In this document: piece after piece, positions 8,202 to 16,474 of the stretch
How the letters are laid out: every line of letters starts with the position of its first letter
Position numbering within the stretch: the stretch's first letter is position 1
From: CBDCDJ01 sp965215355
GTDB taxonomy: Bacteria; Deinococcota; Deinococci; Deinococcales; Trueperaceae
Length of the DNA: 64,000 nucleotides
Assembly (NCBI GenBank): GCA_965215355.1
Contig: CBDCDJ010000007.1
Location: forward strand, 62,001-126,000
Direction of reading: 5' to 3'
Notes under the pieces: model-generated
Database searches by the model: none
Seen by the model: only the letters and a program-made list of their open reading frames with translations
Told to the model about the DNA's origin: nothing
Position numbers and translations under genes: made by a program

Positions 8202-10085
8202 TTGCCGACTGAGTCCATCGAAGCGTTGCTGAGCGAGCAAGAGCCGTTCACGCCCCCCGACGCGGTGCGGCGCGCGGCTAGGCTGCAAGACTATGATGCG
8301 GTTTACAAGCGCTCCATCGAGGACAACGAGACTTTCTGGGCGGAGATCGCCGAGACTTTTCGGTGGACTACTTCGTGGCGTGAGGTGCGTAGTTTCGACG
8401 GCGTCAACCACCGCTGGTTCGAGGGCGCTGAAACGAACATCACCCTGAACGCGCTCGACCGGCACGTTGAAAGCGGGAACAAAAATAAGGTCGCGCTGTT
8501 GTGGCTCGGCGAGGACGGCCTCGAGCGCACCGTGACCTACGGGATGCTGCTGGCGTTGGTCTGCCGACTTGCCAACGGTTTGAAAGCGCTCGGCGTCGAA
8601 AAAGGCGACCGGGTCGTGGTCTACATGCCCTTGACCGTCGAAGGCGTCGCCTCGATGCTGGCTTGCGCGCGCATCGGGGCGGTTCACAGCGTCGTGTACG
8701 CGGGTTTCGCGGCGGGCGCGCTAAGGCAACGCGTCGAGGACGCCGGAGCTAAAGTTTTGATCACCGGAGACGTGGGCTACCGGCGCGGCAAGGCGGTCGA
8801 CCTGAAAACCATCGCCGACAAGGCGGTGGCAGGCCTAAAGGCCCCGCCCCAGGTCGTCGTGTTTCAGCGGCAACGCCCTAAAAAAGAGCTTGGCGAAAAC
8901 GAAACCGACTTCGACGACCTCTTGAAATACCCCGCCGAGTGCGCGGCGGAGAGCGTCGAGGCCGAGCATCCGCTTTACATCCTCTACACCTCCGGCACGA
9001 CGGGCACGCCCAAGGGTGTCGTCCACGTCCACGGCGGCTACATGGTCGGCACCGCGTATCACCTGGAAACATTCTTCGACCTCGGGCCGGACGACGTGTT
9101 TTACTGCATGAGCGACATCGGTTGGGTGGTCGGGCACAGTTATATCACCTACGCGCCGCTGGTCGGCGGCGTCACCACGATTTTTCGGGAGGGTGCCCCC
9201 GACACGCCGCACCCCGGCATCGTCTGGGAAATTGTTGAAAAGTACGGCGTGACCGCCATGTTCACCGCGCCGACCGCGGTGCGGATGTGGATGCGCTTTG
9301 GTGAGAAGTATCCAGAGAGATACGACCTCTCCACACTGCGCGTTCTCGCCTGCGCGGGCGAGCCGCTAAATCCTGAAGCCTTTCGCTGGGCGCAGCGTCA
9401 CCTCACGGGCGACCACGGTTACGTGATGGACAACTGGTGGCAGACCGAACTCGGTGGGCCGACGCTCGGAACTTTGGCGGTGCAGGAGCACAAGCCGGGT
9501 TTCGTGGGTCGACCCTTGCCCGGTGTCGAGGCCGACGTGGTGGACGCGTCGGGGCAAACGCTGCCGCCGAACACGGGTGGACTTCTCGCTTTGAAACGCC
9601 CGTTTCCGCACATGCTCCGCACGGTTTACAACGCACCCGAACGCTATGAAGAGGCTTGGGAGAACGGTCTTTACCTCACCGGAGACGTTGCCGTGCGCGA
9701 CGCCGACGAGCGTTTCAGCGTGCTCGGTCGCGCCGACGACGTGTTGAACGTGGCGGGCCACCGAATAGGCACGGCCGACGTGGAGTCGGCCCTGGTCTCG
9801 CACGAGGCGGTGGCCGAGTCGGCGGTCGTCGGGGTGCCCGACGAGCTGAAGGGCGAAGCTATCAAAGCGTTCGTGGTGTTGCGCGGTGGCTTTGAAGCCG
9901 GCGACGCCCTCGCCAAAAACTTAACCATTCACGTCCGGGACGAACTTGGACCCGTCGCCACACCCGCGGAGGTGACCTTTGTAGAGAGTCTGCCCAAAAC
10001 CCGCAGCGGCAAAATCATGCGCCGACTTCTCAAAGCCCGAGAGTTGGGGCAGGACCCGGGGGATTTGTCGACGCTCGAGACTTGA
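8202..10085 (+). CDS. Acetyl-CoA synthetase family acyl-CoA ligase (second copy)
   Basis: A 627-residue AMP-forming acyl-CoA ligase, closely similar in layout to the divergent Acs: P-loop YTSGTTGTPKGVVHVHGGY near 262, NWWQTELGG near 413, and the catalytic Lys in KTRSGKIMRRLL near the end. The conserved Trp in WWQTE argues for a short substrate such as acetate or propionate. Start: the TTG at 8202 with AGGAG at 8191-8195; no better start is near. Having two divergent copies may give different affinity or regulation. Propionyl-CoA synthetase is a possible alternative activity. Confidence 0.9.
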   Translation: MPTESIEALLSEQEPFTPPDAVRRAARLQDYDAVYKRSIEDNETFWAEIAETFRWTTSWREVRSFDGVNHRWFEGAETNITLNALDRHVESGNKNKVALLWLGEDGLERTVTYGMLLALVCRLANGLKALGVEKGDRVVVYMPLTVEGVASMLACARIGAVHSVVYAGFAAGALRQRVEDAGAKVLITGDVGYRRGKAVDLKTIADKAVAGLKAPPQVVVFQRQRPKKELGENETDFDDLLKYPAECAAESVEAEHPLYILYTSGTTGTPKGVVHVHGGYMVGTAYHLETFFDLGPDDVFYCMSDIGWVVGHSYITYAPLVGGVTTIFREGAPDTPHPGIVWEIVEKYGVTAMFTAPTAVRMWMRFGEKYPERYDLSTLRVLACAGEPLNPEAFRWAQRHLTGDHGYVMDNWWQTELGGPTLGTLAVQEHKPGFVGRPLPGVEADVVDASGQTLPPNTGGLLALKRPFPHMLRTVYNAPERYEEAWENGLYLTGDVAVRDADERFSVLGRADDVLNVAGHRIGTADVESALVSHEAVAESAVVGVPDELKGEAIKAFVVLRGGFEAGDALAKNLTIHVRDELGPVATPAEVTFVESLPKTRSGKIMRRLLKARELGQDPGDLSTLET

Positions 10086-10154
10086 AACTGCTCAGCTCAG
10101 GTACCGCTCTGCAGGGAAGGGGCAGGGAAGAGAAAGAGCAGCGGGGCTGAGGAG

Positions 10155-10177
10155 CAAAGGGTTGCAACCCCTTGTTT
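10155..10177 (+). terminator. Weak hairpin after the second acyl-CoA synthetase
   Basis: AAGGG and CCCTT flank the palindrome GGGTTGCAACCC, followed by GTTT only. It lies about 70 bases past the stop of the acyl-CoA synthetase and 90 before the symporter small subunit. It may only attenuate read-through. Nearby GGTACT motifs recur at 10182, 10199 and 10212. Confidence 0.35.
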
Positions 10178-10266
10178 CACTCGGTACTTTCAACACGGTA
10201 CTCGCAACAGGGTACTCGTTCCGCGTATAACCTGATTCAAACTTACTAAGACTCTAAGGAGGACGG

Positions 10267-10527
10267 ATGGAACCCACGCAAGAACGGCTCGAGGCTTACT
10301 GGCGGCGCAACCTCCGCTTGACCGTGACCCTGCTGGCGGTCTGGTTTATCGTCGGCTACGTACTCGCCATCATCTTCGCCCCAGCGCTCAATTCAATCAC
10401 CTTTTTGGGCGGGCCGCTCGGCTTTTGGATTGCGCAAAACGGCGCGATTTACGTGTTCATCTTGCTGATTTTGATTTACTGCCTCAGCATGAACAATCTT
10501 GACAAAGAATTCGACGTGGAGGGCTGA
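10267..10527 (+). CDS. DUF4212 small subunit of sodium/solute symporter
   Basis: An 86-residue membrane protein with two transmembrane segments (residues about 17-40 and 56-77). It begins with the charged MEPTQERLEAYWRRN and has a Phe-Ala-Pro loop, as in DUF4212 proteins, which always sit next to an SSS-family large subunit. The ATG at 10267 follows AGGAGG. Its stop overlaps the next start (TGATG), so the subunits are translated together. It likely stabilises or regulates the permease for a small monocarboxylate. Confidence 0.88.
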   Translation: MEPTQERLEAYWRRNLRLTVTLLAVWFIVGYVLAIIFAPALNSITFLGGPLGFWIAQNGAIYVFILLILIYCLSMNNLDKEFDVEG

Positions 10528-12200
10528 TGAGCCAGCTCGGTTTGACCGCTATTTTCGTCATCGCGACCTTCGGGCTGTATATCGGCATCGCGATTTGGTC
10601 GCGGGTCTCGAGCACCGCGGGCTTTTACGTGGCGGGGCGGGGCATTCCCTCGATTTTCAACGGCATGGCGACCGCCGCCGACTGGATGTCGGCGGCCTCG
10701 TTTTTGTCGATGGCCGGGCTTATCGCGCTGGCGCGGAACGGCTTCGACGGCGCGATTTACCTGCTCGGCTGGACGGGCGGCTACGTGCTGCTGGCGCTGC
10801 TGCTCGCGCCTTACCTGCGCAAATTCGGCAAGTTTACGGTGCCCGAATTTATCGGCGACCGCTACGAATCGGGCACCGCGCGCCTGGTGGCCGCCATCTG
10901 CGCTATTTTCGTGTCGTTCACCTACGTCGCCGGGCAGATGCGCGGGGTGGGCATCGCCTTCAGCCGCTTTTTGGAAATCGACATTTTGTGGGGCGTCGTC
11001 ATCGGTATGGCGATCGTGGCGACCTACGCGACGCTGGGCGGCATGAAGGGCATCACCTACACCCAGGTCGCGCAGTACCTCGTGTTGATTCTCGCCTACA
11101 TCATCCCGGCCGTGGCGATTGCCAACGTGCTCACCGGCAACCCGGTGCCACAACTCGCTTTTATGGAAGTCGCCGGCCGGCTCGACACGATTCAGGCCGA
11201 TTTGGGTTTCGGCCAGTACACCTCGCCCTTCAACAGCCTCAGTCCGTTGAACGTCTTTTTGATTACGATGGCCTTGATGTGCGGCACGGCCGGGTTGCCC
11301 CACGTCATCATCCGCTTTTACACGGCCAAAAGCGTGACTGGGGCGCGCTGGACCGGTTTTTGGGCGCTGCTGTTCATCGGCATCCTCTACACCACTGCTC
11401 CGGCGATTGCCACTTTCGCCAAGTTCAACATGATTCAGACCGTGAGCGGCGCGTCCATCACTGCCCTGCCGCAGTGGGTCACGAACTGGCAAGAAACCGG
11501 CCTCTTGACCATCAACGACAAAAACGGCGACGGACTCGTGCAGTACGTGCGCGGCGACGCCAACGAACTCACCATCGACAACGACATCATGGTGCTCGCC
11601 AATCCCGAAATCGCCAACCTGCCGCCCTGGATCATCGCTTTTGTGGTGGCGGGCGGTCTGGCGGCGGCGCTCTCGACCGCCTCGGGGCTGCTGCTGGTGA
11701 TTGCCAGCTCGATTTCGCACGACATCTACAAAAAGTTTTTGCGTCCCGACGCGTCGGAGGCCAGCGAACTCGCGGTGGCGCGGGTCGCCGTGCTGTTCGC
11801 GGTCGTAATTGCGGGGCTGTTGGGGATTTACCCGCCGGGGTTCGTGGGTGAAGTGGTCGCCTTCGCCTTCGGACTCGCAGCGGCGAGCTTTTTCCCGGCC
11901 ATCGTGCTGGGCATTTTCGACAAGCGCACCAACCGCACCGGCGCGGTCACGGGGATGATTGTGGGCATCGTGTTCACCGCCTTTTACATCATCACGACCG
12001 CGCCCGGCATCGGCATTCGCTGGGAGCCCTGGCTGTTCGGCATCAGCCCGCAGGGCATAGGCACGGTGGGGATGATCATCAACTTCCTCATCACCTACTT
12101 CGTGTCGCGCGCGACCGAAGAGCCGTCCCTGGAGATGCAGAACTTTGTCGAGGGCATCCGCTACCCGCGCGGGGCGGGGGGTGCGGCGGCACACGATTAA
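10527..12200 (+). CDS. Sodium:solute symporter large subunit (acetate/monocarboxylate type)
   Basis: A 557-residue SSS-family transporter with about 13 transmembrane segments. Family marks include FYVAGRGIPSIFNGMATAADWMSAASF in the first 60 residues (the start of the substrate and sodium site) and GTAGLPHVIIRFYTAK near residue 250. A hydrophilic insert at about 315-350 contains NDKNGDGLVQYV, which looks like an extracellular loop with an EF-like acidic run. Pairing with DUF4212 and placement beside two acetyl-CoA synthetases suggest acetate, lactate or pyruvate uptake. A terminator follows. Confidence 0.9.
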   Translation: MSQLGLTAIFVIATFGLYIGIAIWSRVSSTAGFYVAGRGIPSIFNGMATAADWMSAASFLSMAGLIALARNGFDGAIYLLGWTGGYVLLALLLAPYLRKFGKFTVPEFIGDRYESGTARLVAAICAIFVSFTYVAGQMRGVGIAFSRFLEIDILWGVVIGMAIVATYATLGGMKGITYTQVAQYLVLILAYIIPAVAIANVLTGNPVPQLAFMEVAGRLDTIQADLGFGQYTSPFNSLSPLNVFLITMALMCGTAGLPHVIIRFYTAKSVTGARWTGFWALLFIGILYTTAPAIATFAKFNMIQTVSGASITALPQWVTNWQETGLLTINDKNGDGLVQYVRGDANELTIDNDIMVLANPEIANLPPWIIAFVVAGGLAAALSTASGLLLVIASSISHDIYKKFLRPDASEASELAVARVAVLFAVVIAGLLGIYPPGFVGEVVAFAFGLAAASFFPAIVLGIFDKRTNRTGAVTGMIVGIVFTAFYIITTAPGIGIRWEPWLFGISPQGIGTVGMIINFLITYFVSRATEEPSLEMQNFVEGIRYPRGAGGAAAHD

Positions 12201-12223
12201 AGTAAGAAAGCCAAACGCGTATA

Positions 12224-12249
12224 GGGCGGCCTGCGGGTCGCCTTTTTTA
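12224..12249 (+). terminator. Intrinsic terminator of the symporter operon
   Basis: GGGCGGCC and GGTCGCC pair (one G-T wobble) around TGC, followed by a run of six T. It lies 24 bases after the symporter stop codon. Confidence 0.8.
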
Positions 12250-12264
12250 TAGAAAGCTCGAGCG

Positions 12265-12325
12265 CAGCCACGCCACCCCCGGCCCCTCAGTCGCTTCGCG
12301 CCAGCTCCCCTACGAGGGGAGCAAA
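12265..12325. repeat. Intergenic GC-rich palindromic repeat
   Basis: The segment contains CCCCTCAGTCGCTTCGCG, then GCTCCCC-TACGA-GGGGAGC, then a purine tail. This 'cctcagtc...cagctcccc...ggggagc' arrangement resembles short palindromic repeats I recall from many bacterial genomes. It lies between a terminator and a converging gene, where such repeats often sit. Copy number in this genome cannot be judged here. Confidence 0.5.
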
Positions 12326-12364
12326 AGGCAAGGCGAATTGCTTGTTTCGACGCCTCTTAAGATG

Positions 12365-12871
12365 TTACAAGAAGCTCGAGCGCTTCCAAAGTTTGGCCCC
12401 GAACAGGGTCTCGAGCCGTCCCGCCTCGACCGCCGTTTTGGGCAAAATATCGGCGCTGCCGTCGCCCCGGACGAGATAGTAAGCGCGGCGGGACTCGAGC
12501 ACGCGGGCAACCTCTTTGTAAGGAACCATTACGGTTTTGCCCGCTTGCTTAACCTGAAAAGCATTTTCTTTGAAGGTGTAGCGTTTGGGCTCGCGCAGTT
12601 CCGGGTAGCGCCGCCACACCGCCACGCTGCTCAGTTTGACGAACAGCAAGTAGCCGAGCGCGGGCACGACGACCGCGAAAGCGTAAAGCCGCGCGTCCGA
12701 CCAGACCCGAAACAGGTCGGCCAAGAGCAGCAGCGCGAAGGTGTACATGAAAAAAGGCAACACGGGCCGCTCCAAGGCCAGCACCCAGTTGTAATACATG
12801 AGGTCGGCTCGCGTCAGCGCAACGTCGGCGACGAGGGGTGTTTTTTGGCTCGAGGGCGCGGCGGGCGGCAC
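12365..12871 (-). CDS. Membrane protein with YcxB-like C-terminal domain
   Basis: A 168-residue protein. Two hydrophobic segments (about 37-55 and 61-80) are followed by a soluble part with KRYTFKENAFQVKQAGKTVMVPYKEVARVLESRRAYY shortened here as the YcxB pattern: a 'y.f.e.g......g....i.w..i..v.......y' strand order. YcxB-like proteins have no settled function. The GTG at 12871 lacks a strong ribosome binding site, so the start is uncertain. It is alone, between the symporter terminator and the terminator of the protease gene upstream. Confidence 0.65.
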   Translation of the reverse strand: MPPAAPSSQKTPLVADVALTRADLMYYNWVLALERPVLPFFMYTFALLLLADLFRVWSDARLYAFAVVVPALGYLLFVKLSSVAVWRRYPELREPKRYTFKENAFQVKQAGKTVMVPYKEVARVLESRRAYYLVRGDGSADILPKTAVEAGRLETLFGAKLWKRSSFL

Positions 12872-12935
12872 GAGGGGAGTCTACCGCACCGGGCGAGGGG
12901 GACAAGGCCGCTGAGGTTCTACAAAAAGGTGCCAC

Positions 12936-12962
12936 GAAAAAGGCCGCCCGTTTGGGCGGCCT
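12936..12962 (-). terminator. Intrinsic terminator of the metalloprotease lipoprotein gene
   Basis: On the minus strand GGCCGCCC-AAAC-GGGCGGCC is followed by TTTTT. It lies 34 bases beyond the stop of the 983-residue protein gene. Confidence 0.88.
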
Positions 12963-12995
12963 GGCTGGAGACTTGGAAAGCTTACTTGAACGTGT

Positions 12996-15947
12996 TTACT
13001 TGAACAGCGTGATTTTGCCGTTCGGGCCGACGGTGCCGATGGGGAACAACAGCTCCTCTTCGAAGCTGGGCTTCAGCATGGCGGTGGACAGGCCACCGTC
13101 TTCCACGCCGGTGTCGATGAAGACTTCTAAACCTTCGGTGTTCGCCAGGTCGACGCCGAGGTCGAAGGTGATGAAGACGACCGGAATCGTGTCCGCAGCG
13201 TCACCGAGCACGGGGTCGAGCAGGCCGACGCGGTCGGGCGCGTTGCCCTGGTTCATGATGATGACGCCGGTCGCGCCCGCAGCTTGGGCGTTGAGAACTT
13301 TGGTTTCGAAGGCGCAAGTTCCGCGGCGCACCAAGGCGATGTTGCCGCTCACGTCACTGCCGAAGTCTTCAGCTTCACAGCCGCTCGTCGAGTTTTCCAA
13401 ATCGTCTAAGTTCAGGTCGACGTTGACGACCGCGTCCTGAACGGTTGCCTTGACCGAATCGCGCGGGGCGAGGAAGTCTTTGGCTTCTTCGTAGGTCACC
13501 TCGTCGGGTGCGGTTTGCCTGAACACGCCCGGGACGCGCGGCGGCGGCAGCATGTAGTCTTTGTCGATGGCGTCGGACTCGGTGTCGACGACGTAGCCCA
13601 GGTCGCCGAGACTCGCGGCGGTCATGCGCGAGAGCAGTTCCGCGCCGCCCGCGTAGGGCGTCATGAGTTCGTCGTCGAAGGTGATTTCGCGCCAGTGGCC
13701 GTTGTAGTTGCCGGGGCCGCCGGTGTTGGCGATGGGCACGCTGTCCTCTTGGTCGTAGCCGGCCATCTCCAGGAGGTCTTGATACTCCCGGACAGCGCCC
13801 TCACCGGTAAAGCGGGGGTCGTAGTCGGGGTTGGGCAGTCCGGGCGGCACGGTCGGCGGGTCGCTCATGACGCCGTCGGTGTTGCCGGTGAGCTGCCACA
13901 AGGTGCCGATACCGATGACGTGGCCCATCTCGTGGACGATGACGTCCTGGTACTGCTGCACGTCGTCGAAGAAGCCGCCCTCGCCGAACTCGCTGATGTC
14001 GAATTCCATGATGCCGTAAATCGTGAGCGGGTCGTCGTCGGTGCCGTCGCGGATGAAGCGCGGACCGGCCCGCCCGAGCACGCCGCTGGGCCCGTCGATG
14101 TCGTTGAAGGCCACGTCGATGAGCAGGTCGTCGACGGTGCCTTCGACCGGCGGTGTGTCGGGGAAGCTGAAGTCTTGCGACAGGGTGAAGCCGGGGATAT
14201 CTTGCAGGTCGTCGGTGATGATGGCTTCCCAGCGCTCGGCCGCGCCGACGAAGACCTCGCGCTGCGCGTCGGTCAGGTTGTCGGTCACGAAACGCAGGGT
14301 GATGTTGTAGCGCGAAGGGTCGGGGTCGGGCAGGATGTCGGGCGGCAGCGGCGCGACGCCGGTGCGCGTGATGAGGGTGACAAAGTAACCCTCGTCGGGT
14401 CCGCAGCCCGCGTCGGGGTCGCCGCAGGCGGTGGTGACAAGGTTGTAGCGCTTGCCGGCCTCGAGTTCGGCACTGATACGCGAGTTGCCGCCGTCTTCGG
14501 CATCGTAACCGCCGCCGAAGTCGTCGTTTTGCGCGATGAGGTTTTCTTCGGGGTTTTCAGGGTCGAAGTCGCCTTCGTACAGCAAGATGAAACCGTCGAA
14601 GTCTTGGCTGCTGTCGATTCTGTAAAAGTCGGTCACCGGGACTTCGAAGGTGAAGGGGCGGTAGCGCGAGGTGCGCTCTTCGTCGCTCAAGCCGCTGCCG
14701 TCGTCGGGGCGGGTAAACTCGGCCCGGCCGAAGGTCGTGGCGACGTTGCGGATGTCGAAGCCAGTTTTGGCCCAGTAGGGCTGGCTGTTGTCGCCGTCGC
14801 CGTCGACCACGTCGACCTCGGCGGCGCTGGGGTCGTCAACGTCGACGGTGCTGGTCAAGATGTCGCCGTCCAGCGCGTAGGTGAAGTAAAGCCCGTCCGA
14901 GGTGACGTAAGGATGGTCGATAGAAGGTGTAGGCGCTGCCGCCAGCACGTTCGCCGTGACACTGTTGTCGAAGACGACCAGGTCGGTGCCGTCGGCAGTA
15001 ATTTCAAACATGAGCTGGTCGCCGTTAAAGGTCAGGCTCGGGTCGTGAATGTCACCCTGGTAAAGACCCACGGCGTCTTCCGAACCGTCGCTGGGGATGA
15101 CGGCGAGCAGGTTCTGGCTCGGGTCGACAAGCCCCCCGAAGTCGGCCACAAAGGCGACGAACTCGCCGTCGCCGCTCAGCGAGGGCTCGAACACCGACAG
15201 CTCGCCGAAGTTAAACGTCAGTGACGAAACCGAGGGTTCGCTCAGGTCGAAGTCGACGACCGTGAAGTTGGAGAAGTCGGCCGCGTCGCCTTCACCTTCG
15301 TTGACGCCCTGCCAGGCGAAAGTCCGGCCGTCCAGGGACATCGAGAGGTTGCTCTCGTCGGCTTCGGTGGCGGTGAGCTGCGAAAACTGCTCTTGGCCGA
15401 ACACGTCGCCCCGGTTGTCGTAAGCGTAGACTTCCGAGTTGCCGTTTTTGTCCTGGGTGATAAAACTGATGATGCGACCGTCTTGGCTGACGGCGACCGA
15501 GTCGACCACGCGCGTGCCGCGGTAGATGAGCTTGCGGTTGCCGTAGTCTGCTTGACCCGGACGAGTGGTGCGGATGCGGATGGAGTACATGTCTTTGCCG
15601 TCTTTGGACTCGGTTTGGACGTAGGCCAAGTAGCCTGGGGCGTCGAAGGCGATGTCGAGGGGCTCGAGCCCGCTGCTCGCCGGCAGCTTGCTCGTGCGCA
15701 GTTCGTCCAGCGCCCGGCCCAACGCGCTCGGCGCGGACCCCGCGGACAGGTCGAGACGGGTCATGCCGTCTTGCCTGAGTTCGACCTGCTGCGCTTGCGC
15801 GCCCGCCATGTCGAACATGACCGCCGCGTCTATGTCGGCGTCGGTGAGCAGGGGCACCTCACCGGGCGCGTCCACCCTCGTCGTGTTACATGACACCACG
15901 ACCAGTGTGAACGCAAACAACGTCAACAACCTTGAAAATAGTTTCAT
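12996..15947 (-). CDS. Lipoprotein zinc metalloprotease with TolB-like and PA regions
   Basis: A 983-residue exported protein. The signal peptide ends in the lipobox VVSC (Cys20). Residues about 80-400 hold short repeats such as DGRIISFITQDKNGNSEVYAYD, like TolB/PD40 propeller blades. Residues 440-530 read as a pre-peptidase C-terminal-like domain (FEVPVTDFYRIDSSQDFDGF). The zinc motif HEMGH is at residues 672-676, followed by VIGIGTLW, as in leishmanolysin-like or other metzincin-type proteases. A protease-associated region with LVRRGTCAFETKVLNAQAAG lies near 870. The ATG at 15947 is supported by the signal peptide. It probably acts at the cell surface or outside. The order of domains is unusual. 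Confidence 0.8.
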   Translation of the reverse strand: MKLFSRLLTLFAFTLVVVSCNTTRVDAPGEVPLLTDADIDAAVMFDMAGAQAQQVELRQDGMTRLDLSAGSAPSALGRALDELRTSKLPASSGLEPLDIAFDAPGYLAYVQTESKDGKDMYSIRIRTTRPGQADYGNRKLIYRGTRVVDSVAVSQDGRIISFITQDKNGNSEVYAYDNRGDVFGQEQFSQLTATEADESNLSMSLDGRTFAWQGVNEGEGDAADFSNFTVVDFDLSEPSVSSLTFNFGELSVFEPSLSGDGEFVAFVADFGGLVDPSQNLLAVIPSDGSEDAVGLYQGDIHDPSLTFNGDQLMFEITADGTDLVVFDNSVTANVLAAAPTPSIDHPYVTSDGLYFTYALDGDILTSTVDVDDPSAAEVDVVDGDGDNSQPYWAKTGFDIRNVATTFGRAEFTRPDDGSGLSDEERTSRYRPFTFEVPVTDFYRIDSSQDFDGFILLYEGDFDPENPEENLIAQNDDFGGGYDAEDGGNSRISAELEAGKRYNLVTTACGDPDAGCGPDEGYFVTLITRTGVAPLPPDILPDPDPSRYNITLRFVTDNLTDAQREVFVGAAERWEAIITDDLQDIPGFTLSQDFSFPDTPPVEGTVDDLLIDVAFNDIDGPSGVLGRAGPRFIRDGTDDDPLTIYGIMEFDISEFGEGGFFDDVQQYQDVIVHEMGHVIGIGTLWQLTGNTDGVMSDPPTVPPGLPNPDYDPRFTGEGAVREYQDLLEMAGYDQEDSVPIANTGGPGNYNGHWREITFDDELMTPYAGGAELLSRMTAASLGDLGYVVDTESDAIDKDYMLPPPRVPGVFRQTAPDEVTYEEAKDFLAPRDSVKATVQDAVVNVDLNLDDLENSTSGCEAEDFGSDVSGNIALVRRGTCAFETKVLNAQAAGATGVIIMNQGNAPDRVGLLDPVLGDAADTIPVVFITFDLGVDLANTEGLEVFIDTGVEDGGLSTAMLKPSFEEELLFPIGTVGPNGKITLFK

Positions 15948-16474
15948 CCGTTACCTTGCCCTCCCTTGAAATGGCAGCCGCCCTCTACCTCGCAGACCCG
16001 AGCAGGGGCTTAAAACGAAGTGAGGAACGTGCGTGAATTAATTTACCACGCGGAAAGCTCGAGGGTGCTAGACGATGGTGGACAAAACAGCAGGAAGTAC
16101 ACTGGAAGCGCTGCTCGGGAGCAGAAAAACCGTCGCGCCGCTGGGCGTCGGCTTCGATAGAACAGTTCTTGTTTCGTGTTGTGTCAACAAACGGTGAGCC
16201 TGACTTGTTTACACAACAACCTCGAGCGGCAGAACACATTCACCGAAAGCGTCGCTCTACAAAATCAGGCAAAGCATTGAAAACACTTGCTTGACGTAAG
16301 ACAAATTACCTTTTTTTTCGTGGGCGAAATGTTACTTTGTACCGGGTTCAAAGAGCTGAGAAAAGCAGGCGGTTGTCGAGTCATGAGCTTTGGCAGCGAC
16401 AAGCTTGGTACAGCGGCAAAGTCCTGCGTTTCCGGTTCGCTGCGAACTACATTCTGGTTTGACAAGGAGTGAGA
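15948..16474. other. Divergent intergenic region between two protease genes
   Basis: A 527-base AT-richer stretch with no convincing gene on either strand. It must hold the promoters of both lipoprotein proteases. The clearest structure is an inverted repeat at 16178-16217. A TTGACG hexamer at 16292-16297 lacks a good -10 partner at 17 bases, and an 8-T run follows near 16312. Confidence 0.5.
16178..16217. promoter_or_regulatory. Long inverted repeat, candidate regulatory site
   Basis: GTTGTGTCAACAAA (16178-16191) and CTTGTTTACACAAC (16204-16217) are reverse complements at 12 of 14 positions, with 12 bases between. The innermost part of the first arm, TTGTGTCAACAA, is close to a palindrome itself. 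It lies midway between the divergent protease genes and could bind a dimeric regulator. Confidence 0.35.

Noticed and set aside
10476..12194. 572-codon open frame antisense to the symporter
   Set aside because: Composition is Arg/His/Asp-rich shadow coding. The symporter has the membrane segments and motifs.
13515..15224. Long open frame antisense to the metalloprotease lipoprotein gene
   Set aside because: It is rich in Val, Asp, Gly and Arg with no motif or ribosome binding site. It mirrors the GC-rich third-codon pattern of the real gene on the other strand.
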